Below, piece by piece: positions 53,976 to 64,000 of a stretch of 64,000 nt of DNA. Position numbers and translations under genes: made by a program. Each line of letters opens with the position of its first letter. Within the stretch, counting starts at the first letter, position 1. Under the pieces are notes generated by a model. The model had not been told where the DNA came from. It did not search any database and was given only the letters and a program-made list of their open reading frames with translations. Source of the stretch: Dendrophyllia cribrosa (Eukaryota > Cnidaria > Anthozoa > Scleractinia > Dendrophylliidae). The DNA is taken from NCBI GenBank assembly GCA_024195265.1, contig JAJLRJ010000001.1:56826202-56890201 (forward strand). Reading direction: 5' to 3'.

Positions 53976-56639
53976 TCATTTTGTGGTTGTGTGGAGTATC
54001 GAGTAACCGACATCAACACTGAAAGTTCCCTCGAGCGGAATTCCCTCGAACGGGGACTGTTCCAATGGTTTTTCTTGCTTGGATGCCGGGATACGGAGTC
54101 TGAGAGTCATTTCCCGCGCGCTGTCTGGTAGACACATAGTCACGTGATCACCAATGACGTAAACGTGTCTCGATGTTGGTTCCCAATCAGCAGTGAACGT
54201 AGCGAGATTTCTACTTTTGTTAAGATCCCAGGCGTAGAAGTTGTTTCGATGGAACGTAAACGCTACGGTGTCGTTTGAGATTAGAATTTTGTGAGCGGGT
54301 TTACTTCTGTGTCTGTGACGAATCTGCCCTGTGGAAACATCGGTTGTCAGCAAAGTTCCATCTCTGTGGGATGTCACAGCCAGAGAAGAATCATTCGAGA
54401 AAGCCGAAGCAACGACTTCTTTCACTTTTAAAGTGTGCAAGGGCTTGGTTTTCCTCACATCCCAAATCAGTGCGGTGTGATCGACAGTTGAGCAGAGAAG
54501 ATGATGGCCTTCATTGTCGAGGGAGGCTGCCTGAAGCGTGAGCTGCTTGCCTTTAAACTTCAACAGATGATGCTGATCGGAGTTTGTATCTAGTACGATT
54601 AGCGGCAGAGATCTCTTGGGTTTCTTCATCCGTTGCACCAGAGAGCACACGGCAACGTTGCCATTTCTGCTTAGCATAGCATCCGCCAGTCGAAACCTCC
54701 TGCCGAAAGATCGCTGTTGAACAAGACTACCCGTGGAAACATCCCAAGTCTCGAGTTGTCGTTGTACTCTTGAGAAGGCGAGGAAGCGTGTTTCATTCAC
54801 AAATCCCATCGCCCAAGAATGACCCGCGTTGCCCTCCATCCACCGCAACACCATCCCTTCATTCAGGTCTACAAAACCAAAAGCAAATTCTTTGCGTTCT
54901 TCTATGTAAATCTTTGCGAATGCTTGGGTGGCGCTCAGCATTCTAACCTCGTTTACTCCAATATTTGAGCACCGCAGGCGACGAACCACGTCTGAGGAAG
55001 TTACATCCCACACTGACAAAGTCTGACCTTTCGGACCCATGGATGTCGTAACAAGGTGGCGGCCATCCTCGCCAGGGTAAACTCCGCTAATCTTCTCATT
55101 CGTAAAATGGTCGCTTTCTTTCCTATTCTTCATTTTCCCTGGCTGGTATTTATAAATGCGAAGAATTTTGTCAAAACAAACTGCTAACACATGCCTGGCA
55201 TCTCGTGTAAAAATGTTGGCACAGTCGACTCGACTTCCGAGAAAAGAACTTTTAAGTGTTCTCTGAACATCACCGCTTTGCAGATTTGTAACAAGGATCT
55301 CCGATTCGTTATAACTGATAGCTTTGGCTCCATCTTGAGTTAGTTGGAGACGTTGCAAGCCAAAATAACTTTCGTATTCAGGAATGTTCTTAATCAAGTA
55401 CCTGGTGTCTAAATCATAAAGATAGAGGCCCTTTCGTGAGGCTGGGAGTACAGCAATTTGCTTCAAAGCAGATATTCTAATTTCTTTGACTTTCTCGCCA
55501 ACTTCGACAGCCGCTATTTCTTCCCCGGTCGAAACATCTAAGACATGAAAGCCTTGCCCGTGGAGGCTGTAAATCAATACGTTTCCTTTCGCATCCATGG
55601 TTCTTGCAGTTTCACGGTCTAGTTGTCTAAGGGGAAGGGAGTGTAATAACTGACCGTCAGAAGCGTTCCAGATCTTCAATGCTGTGTTGCCGAGAGCTGC
55701 AACTACTTCTTCGTCCTTGGCAAAGGAAACCGGAAAATGAAAATTGTACAAAGCAGCGCTTAGCGCTTCGAATGTTTGAAGAACTTGCCTTGTTTGTAAA
55801 TCTACGAGAAGCACCGTCTTTGAGCCGGCTAACAGAAGCTTGTCTCTGTGTCTCACGCTCGATCTCAGAAACCATTTGAACGCTGTTTCATTCTCCCAAC
55901 AATAGCTGACTCGGCGGATCAACTTTCCAGTTCGGATTTCAAGTACTTTAATCTCAACTCCATCAGTGGATGGGTAGCCGACGAAAACTGTTTTGCCGTC
56001 ACAACTGAATTCGCAAACTGCATTCTGATCACCTACTTCAGTAGTAGACAACAACGCACCCCCAGGCGATGTGAGGCATTGGTAACTTGGGATGAAGCAA
56101 GGAACACTGGAATTGTAGGCGTCTTTCACAAACTGGATAACGCATGCATTCCGTCCACTGTTTTCAAAGCTCTGAAGTCTTCCAATGAGCTGTGAAGCAA
56201 GCTGTCGCGGGTCTTTCATCAAGGCCATGGAAGAGAGCCTTAGGAATTTTTCAACAATTCCAATTTCATCTTCGTCGTCGTAAACTTTTCGGGCGGCAGA
56301 AAAATCCTCCAGCACAACATCCAAAGAGGTCGCTCTGAGTTTCGCGAGTAAAAATTCGAAGTTGCAAAGCGCCTCCTTCTTAAGACTTTCCAGCTGGTCA
56401 GAGTTTAACAAATGGTGAGGCAGTTCGGTCAGCTTTCGAAAGTTGAAAACTGTTTTGTCCTCGTTTGTTTCAAACATTAGAGGTTGTTTGGCGACAAGTC
56501 TGTCCATGTGTACTGTCTCGCCGTCCTTGTGGACGAACGGTTTTTTGTTTCCGTCCGCTCAAGTTCCAAGGAAATACTCGCTCATGTTGTAATGGATGAT
56601 TTTACTTTGTTTGCCATGAAGATAACGATCTTTGGCCAC
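53976..56639 (-). CDS. WD40 exon of the NWD1-like gene with internal TGA
   Basis: A single exon of 888 codons. After the acceptor (cattttag) 26 codons read VAKDRYL to SEYFLGT, then TGA (56561-56559), then the frame resumes without shift (ADGNKKPFVHKDGE) and stays open for 860 codons to the natural stop. Family members carry FLGTW at this point, so one TGG to TGA change explains it. Downstream, repeated WD40 signatures show no other lesion. If the stop is real, the product would lose the whole WD40 part. Confidence 0.85.
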
Positions 56640-59600
56640 CTAAAAATGAATAAAAATATAAGATAATATAAGAATGCAACTTTTTGCATTATGAAATTTC
56701 TGATCATCCAACACACACACACTGATTAGTTGCGAAGCCGTTCTAGACGGGGTTATGCACTCATGGGTATGACGTTAGGTAACATTTAGTTGGCGAAAAA
56801 CGAAACGAAAAAGAAAATGGCCATTTTGTGCTCATAAACATGACACTCATGAGAGTTTGGGAGAACTTATGTAAACATTTTTGAAAGCTTAGGGTGTCGG
56901 ACTTCAGATGCGTTAAGATCAATTCAGAGCCAACAAATGTGAATAAGATCCTTGAAGTTATATTGACGGACTATTTCTTTCGTCTGCCTTTTAGTTCATT
57001 GTAAAAATGTGAATTTCTTGCTTGAGACATTCTTGTGAGAGATGGGTGACTAAATATCCAAATCATACCTCAATAAATTGCCTATGATACCAGTAAACCA
57101 CAGGAACACCATTTGCACCTCTCTGAATCAGATAATCTTCAATATCAGCATGGATCCTGAACCACAGGGAGGGTAGCATTCTCCTTATGGGCGGAGTCCA
57201 AAACTGATACACGTCATTCAACACAGTGTCATCCAACGAAAGAAGATCCTCTAACTCTGGCTCCGTCACGCCACTCTTGGATGCCGTGATGTAGCCGAGT
57301 GCGTGACTAACAAGAATTTTACCTGAAAAATTGACAAACGGAGATAAAGATTGCCATTCTGCAATTATTAAGCACTCCTATTTCAAACACATAATCTTTT
57401 TTCCTTTTAAAAGTGTTACTTGTTGCCGTTCTCGAAGGCACTCATCTATTCTGCCATCCCTAAAGGCGGTGCTTTTCTAGGCAATGTTTCGAGCAACTTG
57501 TCTCGTAACAGGTAAATCTGCTACGTTGCAGTACACGAAGAAGGGGTATCATTACATTAGGCAACATTGACCGCAGAGGACTGGGGCGCATGTACTCATG
57601 TGCAGCGGGTCGCAACGTGATGAAAATAGCGAGACAACTTGTACAAAGGGGTGTTACACTACGCAACGTTTAAAAATTTCGTTGTAGTGTTACGATTCTC
57701 AGATACGTTTGCCTGCTTTGGAGACGTCAATATAAAGTCGTATTGCCGTCTCAAAAACTAGCTTTGAAGTTGGTTATAAAACTTGGGTGCACCTCGTTTT
57801 TTTTCAACCCACAAATCCTAATGAAACACACTCTTCTTCGTGTTTAATATGTTGCTTACCATGTAGTCTTTCCAGGCGGTCAAACAGAGCATTGATGATC
57901 TGCTTCACTGTGGACTCCACGCGTGTCTCGCTGATTGGCGTATACGACTTCCAGCGGCAAGCTTCGTCAAACGCTAGCTTTAGGTACAGCGGTAATTGAC
58001 AATTTCGGAATGCTTCAAGGATGACCTCTTTCTGCGACATCTGAAGAGCGCGATTTGTTGACATGAGCCAGCTGCTTAAGATGAGATCTGCTTCCGACAT
58101 CGCCATTTGTGGAACTTCCAAAAAACACTTTCTGGGTAACATAGTCTGGAAGGAATTATACAAAACAATTCCAGTGAAACCGCTTGTAAGCGAACACCAA
58201 TCAAAGGCTCCTAAGAGCTAACCTGTGAATAAGAAATGCTAACGCGTAACGCAATATTGCGGTAAGCTTATGTTTTCACACTGAGACGGTTTAATATATA
58301 TATTTTTTAAATTAAACGTAAGGATTTTTGACAAACGCAAAAAGAAAAATACAGTACATCACTTTCATAATACTCAGTCCGAAGAAGAAAGAAAAAAAAG
58401 TAGAAAAAAAAAAGGAGGTTCCGAGCGAGACTTGAACCTCTGGCCGTTCGGCTGTCCTTCCGCGCGCTAATCCAAGCGGCCATCGTGATCACTTACTTAG
58501 AACAGGATAAATTTAATTACTTCAAGGTAGATACGCATCAAACAAGTGTCTCGGTTGAAAAATCCTTTTAGATCGATTTTAATGTTGCATTTAAAACTCC
58601 AGATGCGAAACATCTTTAAGCTTATTATTGTTTATATTCGTTTACAATAAATTAGTTATTGTTATCGCTGGATTCACGCCGTTCTTGTTATGAAACGCAT
58701 TCGTAACAAAGCATTACGTCACTAAGTTAACAGCTGATGGAAGGAGCGAGTGAGCGAGTGCTCATTTGCATATATGTCGCCGTCACCGATAATCCGTTCA
58801 TTACGCATGGGCGTATTCAAGGTTAAAAACGGCAGAGTAGGGTAGTCGCCTAGGAGAAATTTGGTAAGAAGTACGTTGTACCATTGTATCATTGTACCGG
58901 TCGGACTCGTGCTTTGTAAAATCAAAGTATCGTCCTCTTCCTTAAAAGAAAATCAAGTTCTGTATCATGCATCATGACCAAGTGGTCGCTTAAGAGAAAA
59001 CATATACATATACAAAAGGTGTACATAAAACTTGCTTACCCCTCGCACTATTTATTTGACAGGCTGATTGAATAAAAGAAAGAATAAATGACGAGGCCAA
59101 GGGATATAAGTGTGACACGGGAGACAAACGCTCGGTCATTTCCCCGCTGGCAGTTTCACACGAAAAATCTCACCTGACTCTCGCATCTTTTTAGCTGTGA
59201 GTTGACTCACCTTCAGGTTAGGAAATGCTTCAAATTCCTCTCCTGGGAGAGTAGACATGACGACAAACGTATTATCTGGTAAGGAGCGAGGCCACCAGTC
59301 CAGCTGCCTGCCGCCATCTTCAGGCGAGAGTTGATCCAGCGAGTCTAGCACAAGAACTACCTGAACGTCACTGCAAGCCACTTCCAGGCATTTTGGAAAG
59401 AAATCTGACAACGACTTCATATCCTATAAGAAAAACATTGGGTGATTAGAACAACGACAAATAAGAAGGATCGTTGAACGCGAGGCGCAACGTGCGTGCT
59501 CGCAAAAAGAGAAGTAATAAAAAAATAGAACGTGTGCGGGAACTCGTGTGCGACGCAGGTATCACCGTATTTGTAAGCTTTAGACTGTTTTTTTTTTATT

Positions 59601-62600
59601 AAAGGACGAATAAGACACTGAATATACGTAAGAGTGCCACTTTTCAATTTCGTCCAGCCACGTTCACAAAAGTTTGAATAGTATTAATCATAGTAAATCT
59701 TGAACGCATCCACAATGGATTCTATTGCTTTTTGCCGTGTTGCATTGCATGATGAGAGATTTTTATGGTGAGAGATTTTTCGACCTAAACCTAGAGCGCT
59801 GTAATACAAACGCTAATTCGACAAAAATTTAAGAGGGTCACACGCAAACTAGACATCAATAGCTTGTTTGTTAATAATTGTTACTGCTGCGATCTTTGCA
59901 CTAGGGCATGATGAAGATTTTATATTTCATATGTTTTATAGGTTTTTAGTATAGCGCTTTTTCGTTGATTATCTAGATAATAATAGATAAGATAGAACAA
60001 TATCCCCAAATAGTTTGCCAAAAGTAAAAAACCCCGACACGTAACTAAAGCTGTTATTTATGTTTTTTTTTAAATTGTTAAGTCCTACTTACATCCGGGA
60101 TATTAGCTGTGCTCTGTCCTGTCAACTTGCACAGTTGTTGGCAGATGCTTCGGAGCAGGAGCCTGGCACTAGAAGAGTCTGGTGATGTTCCAAGAAATCG
60201 AAAGATAGTAATAGAGTTGCTACTTCCCATCCACTGCTTCACGTCTTTGGCAATCTTTGCCAAGATGGAGGTCTTCCCGCAACCTGATTCACCATGAATT
60301 ACGACAAGTCTCTCCCCGTTCTTCATTAAACCGTCACGAACTGTCCCCATGAATTCTTCCCTTCCATAAAATGAGTTACACTTTCGCAAGCAGAAAGAGG
60401 CATGATCTAGAATCTCTTTCGTCAAAGGATCATTGATGTGCAGCGTGTCCCTCTCTTTGATCCCCTCCTGAATCATGTTGCACAGGGTTTCGTAAAACCG
60501 GTTACACAGGTTCTCGATGTATTCTTTGTGCTGCTGCGTGTAGACTGGGTCGACGCCGTTGTCTGTCCATGTGATATCATACTGTATTACATTGTTAGCG
60601 GGTAATACTTGCGGGATCTCTTCATCTTGTAATGAATTCAACAACCCTTGCGCCGTCTCATCGACGTTTGAAGCGTCTTGGGTTTTGTCGATGAATTTCG
60701 ATGCCTTAGGTTTGTGAACGTTATTTTTCAAGTCAGTGATGACTCTTTTAAACCAAAAACAATGTTTTGCGGGTGAAGAAGAACTGATAATACCGCGTCG
60801 AATCTCTTCTTCAGTCACTAGATAGAAAAATAACAAACAACAGCTTAGCTGCACAATGCCTGGCCATTCCAAATGTTTTGTCAAATGGGGTTTTCGCTTA
60901 GTAGCTGTTAAGCGGGCGCAAATAACAAGCAAGCAATGCAAATGACTAACCAATAGTTACAAATTGTGGATGAAAATGGATGAACTGACAGCTGTCTATG
61001 ATGTTAAATCTATGGAAAGTATGGCTATGCGCATTACCAACAAAATCACATAAAACCTGGGGGGTGAAATTAAGGAAATGTGTTTTGTGGCTCTTGCATT
61101 CAATAGGAAATAAATTCAATAATTGAATTCTGGTGCAAATGTGGGAACATTTGTGAACAAGCTGTCTCAGGTAAGAGTTTTGTTTACTTTTGACGTTGGA
61201 AAAAAGTATAGCTCGAACAACCAACCCTACTTTTTCCACTGTAACTACAATCACATGCAGCAACTTTTTTCGCCTTCTTCGTGGAAATATGCCTGGGGTG
61301 GGTAAATATAAACCAATTTGTGTATTTTCTTTCCTTAACTAACCTGACATGTAAAATTTCCTTCTTTCGTCCTTGGTTAAAGCTTTGTCCGCCGCCTGTC
61401 TCATTATAGCGTGAAGTCTCTCATAAGCTGCCCACCATTTTGCTCTTGCCTTGCTTCTCAGCTCAGGATCACGCAGTTCGTTGTAGTGAGGAAGGCGTGA
61501 TGAGATAGGTTGTAGCACGTACACAGGCGGCACACTGTTATCGTCACGCCAGTACCAGTGATTCAAAAGATCACGGTTTTCGTTATTTTCAATTGCTTTC
61601 AGAAGGCGTTCAAATTCGCTGGCTGCAACACGAGGTTGAAGAGGCCGATAACCGTACTTTTGCCCCATAAAAGTCTGAAAAACAAATTGGTCTCCATGAA
61701 TCATGTAAGAACACGCCTCTTACTTTTCAGTCTGTGTATTAAATCCAGAGTTTGGTGTACAGGTGGATCTGACATTTTGATCTGTGTATAAAATCCAAAG
61801 TGTGACCATTCAAATGAAAGCCATTGAGTAGTACTTTACTGTGGAACTGTAAATTGTGACAAGGTGGGCGTGGTAGTGCTATCTTTTAAGTCAATGGATG
61901 AACCCCTAAGTTTGATATTGAACTAATGAACAACACTCTCCTGTGAGAAACTGTTTATTATGCTACACGTACAAGTGGTTCTAACTTTTGTGTGGTTAAA
62001 ATACTTAAGTGTGCGACCATTTAAACGAAAGCTATTGTCTACAACTTCAGTAACTTCCCTGTGGTGCTTATTTGTTTTTATGCCTGTTTACAAGTGCAAT
62101 TATAACTGGAAATATATGATCACACCAAGTTGTTTTTGAGGCCTCCACTATCATTTCAGGTCACTACAGAAACACGCGATGGACCGCGATGTTGTGGGAG
62201 GGGCAGCTCCTTCTCTATATCCACCACTGATCATTCATATCATATTTTAACTTACAACAAAGTTAGGTCCCGTAGACAGCTTCTGGCAGGTTGTTAGTTC
62301 CCTCATACACAGCTCGGTCATCATATGATCATCTGTAGCCTCCTCTCGGATTCCCCACCTCATGTCCACAACCTGGAAATCATATCCTCGCTCCTGGCAG
62401 AACGACTTCAATTTCGGGTAAACTTGTTCCATCAGGGTGTTCCTTTCAACTGACGTATCTGAAGATATAAGTCATTTTCTTGGTTAGTGAACAGCCTCGT
62501 CCCCAGGGCCTTCTCAGCATTTAAGATGGCGGACAGAGACTGAACCCCTGGCCCCGTTTGTTCAAAAGATGGCCGGATAGCGCTATCCACCGGATAAATC

Positions 62601-63965
62601 ACTATCCTTAATGCTTATCCACTGGATAGTGATTTATCTGGTGGAAAGCGCTAACCACCTTTTGAACAACCGGGGCCTGGACAAGGCTACCAAAACCGCA
62701 CTCCATAATTCCTGGAGTATTCTTTAAACCAATCAATCGTTCATTTGTCTTTTTTTCAAAACTAGTTACAAGAAATACATGGTAGATCAGTTAAGCTAAG
62801 GCAGGAGCTCTCAGCAAACCTTTTAGGGTTTTTCGAGGAGAATCCCTGTAAAACATGATCAAATGTACTCGTTTTGTTTGAACGGTTTTAAAATTTCCAG
62901 AAAAGAAACACAGCCGCTAATCGCTGAAAATAACCCCCGAAAAGACCATTTCCTCGTGTGTCACGTGACAAAATACTGCAGGACTTTTGGAGCTGGTATT
63001 TTGGCAGCATTGTCCAGGGGTTTTCCTTGGGAACGAGATTGGGTTAATGAAATCTTTATAAGCTCTTAAATGTGCCAGAAACAACAGGATTATGTAGTAG
63101 CCAGTGGTTTACTGAGGTTTGTACGCAAAGGAGGGAGAAAAGGGCGAAAAAGAAGGTTGAGACGTGCGTGGAAACTATGACAAATCTACATGTAGGAGCT
63201 TGGAAGGAAAGCAAAAAGTGTTAGGAAATTGGTAGAAGGGAGCAAACAGTTTGTAAGATCGTAAGTGTGAAAGGTGCGCTAGAAGTTTGTAAAAAGGGCG
63301 AAAAGATGTCAAGAAGTGCAACGATGGATGTTGTGAGAAATTTGCAAAACCTGCAATAAATGAAGGGATAGATTGAAATAATAGTGCGAAGCGTGTGAGA
63401 ATAACTTTTTAAATGAAAAATGTTTAAATGAAAGCTAGAAGCGTGAAAAAAGCTACTGAGAAGCAAGTGCGCGAGATGTTTGGAAGAAACTGAAAAAGAT
63501 TGAGCACATAGCGCACAAGAAGTCCATTAAGAGTGTGAAACGTGGCGAAAAGATTGAAAAAGAAGGTTGTAGCCTACGAGAAAAAGTGCGTGGAAAAATT
63601 CTGCAAGAAGAGCAAATAAGTGGCTCAAAAGCGCGAGACGAACCTGTAAATGTGGAGCTAGTAAATATTCTCACAACTTTCACATTTTCCGGAATATCAT
63701 CATTAATGTCACCGACTAACAACTTTCTTGCCGGTAAACTGTAAACCACAGGGTCGTTCTCAGGGGCTCCACTTGCTGTCTGCCAATCAAAGGGCACTAA
63801 GTTGTCCTTGTGTTCTGGGCCCTCGTTATCTGAGTCCCTTGAGGGTCCATTATCATCTGCCTCACTTGCTACTGAAGTCTCGCTGTCGCTTTCATCAAGT
63901 TCTTCTTCGTCCTCTACGATTTCATCATGAGGTAATCTTTCTGTGTTGTTTGGTAATGGTGCATT
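53976..63965 (-). CDS. NWD1-like NACHT and WD40-repeat protein (5' partial, in-frame TGA)
   Basis: Exons from the right edge: 63965-63644, 62458-62256, 61674-61344, 60817-60093, 59423-59211, 58145-57860, 57322-57069, 56639-53976, about 1665 codons, all phases matching. Order: acidic N-terminus; VVRIFTSSTFTDTSVERN, VVDMRWGIREEA (DUF4062-like, as in NWD1/TEP1); TFMGQKYGYRPL; NACHT with Walker A GESGCGKTS and Walker B VVLVLDSLDQL; helical winged-helix-type region (SKSGVTEPELEDLLSL); then about 800 residues of WD40-type repeats (for example IWDVRKTKPL, VWDVTSSDVV). Family role: STAND-type signalling ATPase/scaffold. Cnidarians have many such genes, often discussed in innate immunity. Odd: a TGA at 56561-56559 where relatives have Trp, so this allele may be a pseudogene. 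The first exon lies outside the window. Confidence 0.85.
58422..58494 (-). repeat. tRNA-like relic in an NWD1-like intron
   Basis: Minus strand: gatggccgcttggattagcg (A-box-like) and agaggttcaagtctcgctc (B box). The anticodon stem is poor and the acceptor ends do not pair well, so this is more likely a SINE head or dead tRNA copy than a functional gene. Confidence 0.4.
60093..60817 (-). CDS. NACHT P-loop exon of the NWD1-like gene
   Basis: 725 nt, phase 1 to 0, acceptor ctatctag, donor gtaagt. It encodes a variable linker, a helical block (EYIENLCNRFYETL, LTKEILDHASFC), then FYGREEFMG, LVVIHGESGCGKTSILAKIA (Walker A) and FRFLGTSPDSSSARLLLRSI (a STAND-type sensor phrase: R-FLGTSP-S). The Walker B is in the next exon 59423-59211. 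This split is usual for NWD1-type genes. Confidence 0.85.
62550..62678. mobile_element. MITE with ggatagcgctatcc core, copy 2
   Basis: Mirror halves around a short centre, ends ggccccgtttgttcaaaag and cttttgaacaaccggggcc. Same family as 6452-6607. It lies in the intron between the first two NWD1-like exons of the window. Confidence 0.75.
62679..63643. other. intron stretch without a recognised gene
   Basis: This is the rest of the 1.2-kb intron between the first two visible NWD1-like exons. From about 63120 to 63640 it is purine-rich on the plus strand (many gaaa and gcgaaa words), with no ordered repeat period. No gene was seen. Confidence 0.45.
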
Positions 63966-64000
63966 CTATGGCAGAGGACAATATCATAATCAAAAGTAAT

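Noticed and set aside
54275..56195. plus-strand frames opposite the WD40 exon
   Set aside because: They are antisense shadows of the long WD40 coding exon and lack domains.

Overview
The window looks like nuclear DNA of an anthozoan cnidarian, most likely a reef-building coral. This is inferred from AT-rich sequence, canonical GT/AG introns of 0.3 to 4.5 kb, a TRPC-like channel, an NXPE-family gene, a NACHT-WD40 (NWD1-like) gene, and very dense small DNA transposons. There are no operons or ribosome binding sites. Genes were assembled by reading exons by eye and testing splice sites and codon phase. Every junction quoted is GT/AG and keeps phase.

Three host genes are supported, all on the minus strand. 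(1) 3141-18371: a TRPC-like cation channel of about 757 residues in 12 exons. Two exons encoding a von Willebrand factor A (vWA) domain, plus a 24-nt microexon, lie between the pre-S1 membrane segment and S1. This is the most striking object in the window. (2) 24503-32183: an NXPE-family type II membrane protein (525 residues, 7 coding exons) with SGNH-esterase-like motifs. (3) 53976-63965: an NWD1-like NACHT-WD40 protein, open at the right edge. Its last exon carries one in-frame TGA where the family has tryptophan.

The space between genes is a nested transposon landscape. At 15951-17200 a 56-bp minisatellite is split by a 265-bp element. From 36133 to 45893 there is a giant foldback element with arms of about 1.57 kb. 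Its left arm was hit by a 3.7-kb Mutator-like element holding a RecQ-like helicase relic, by a TTAA-flanked element and by several small elements, and the right arm preserves the empty site. At 46156-52132 a DNA transposon hosts a Ngaro/PAT-type tyrosine-recombinase retroelement (46376-51621) with split direct repeats. Its gag, pol and recombinase frames each open exactly at a phase-0 splice acceptor, all compatible with one leader exon. Its recombinase is intact but its reverse transcriptase/RNase H is internally deleted.

The three host genes do not form a pathway. What links them is transposon pressure: small elements sit in most introns, one only about 11 bp from a splice acceptor. Protein identities rest on motif recognition without database searches.
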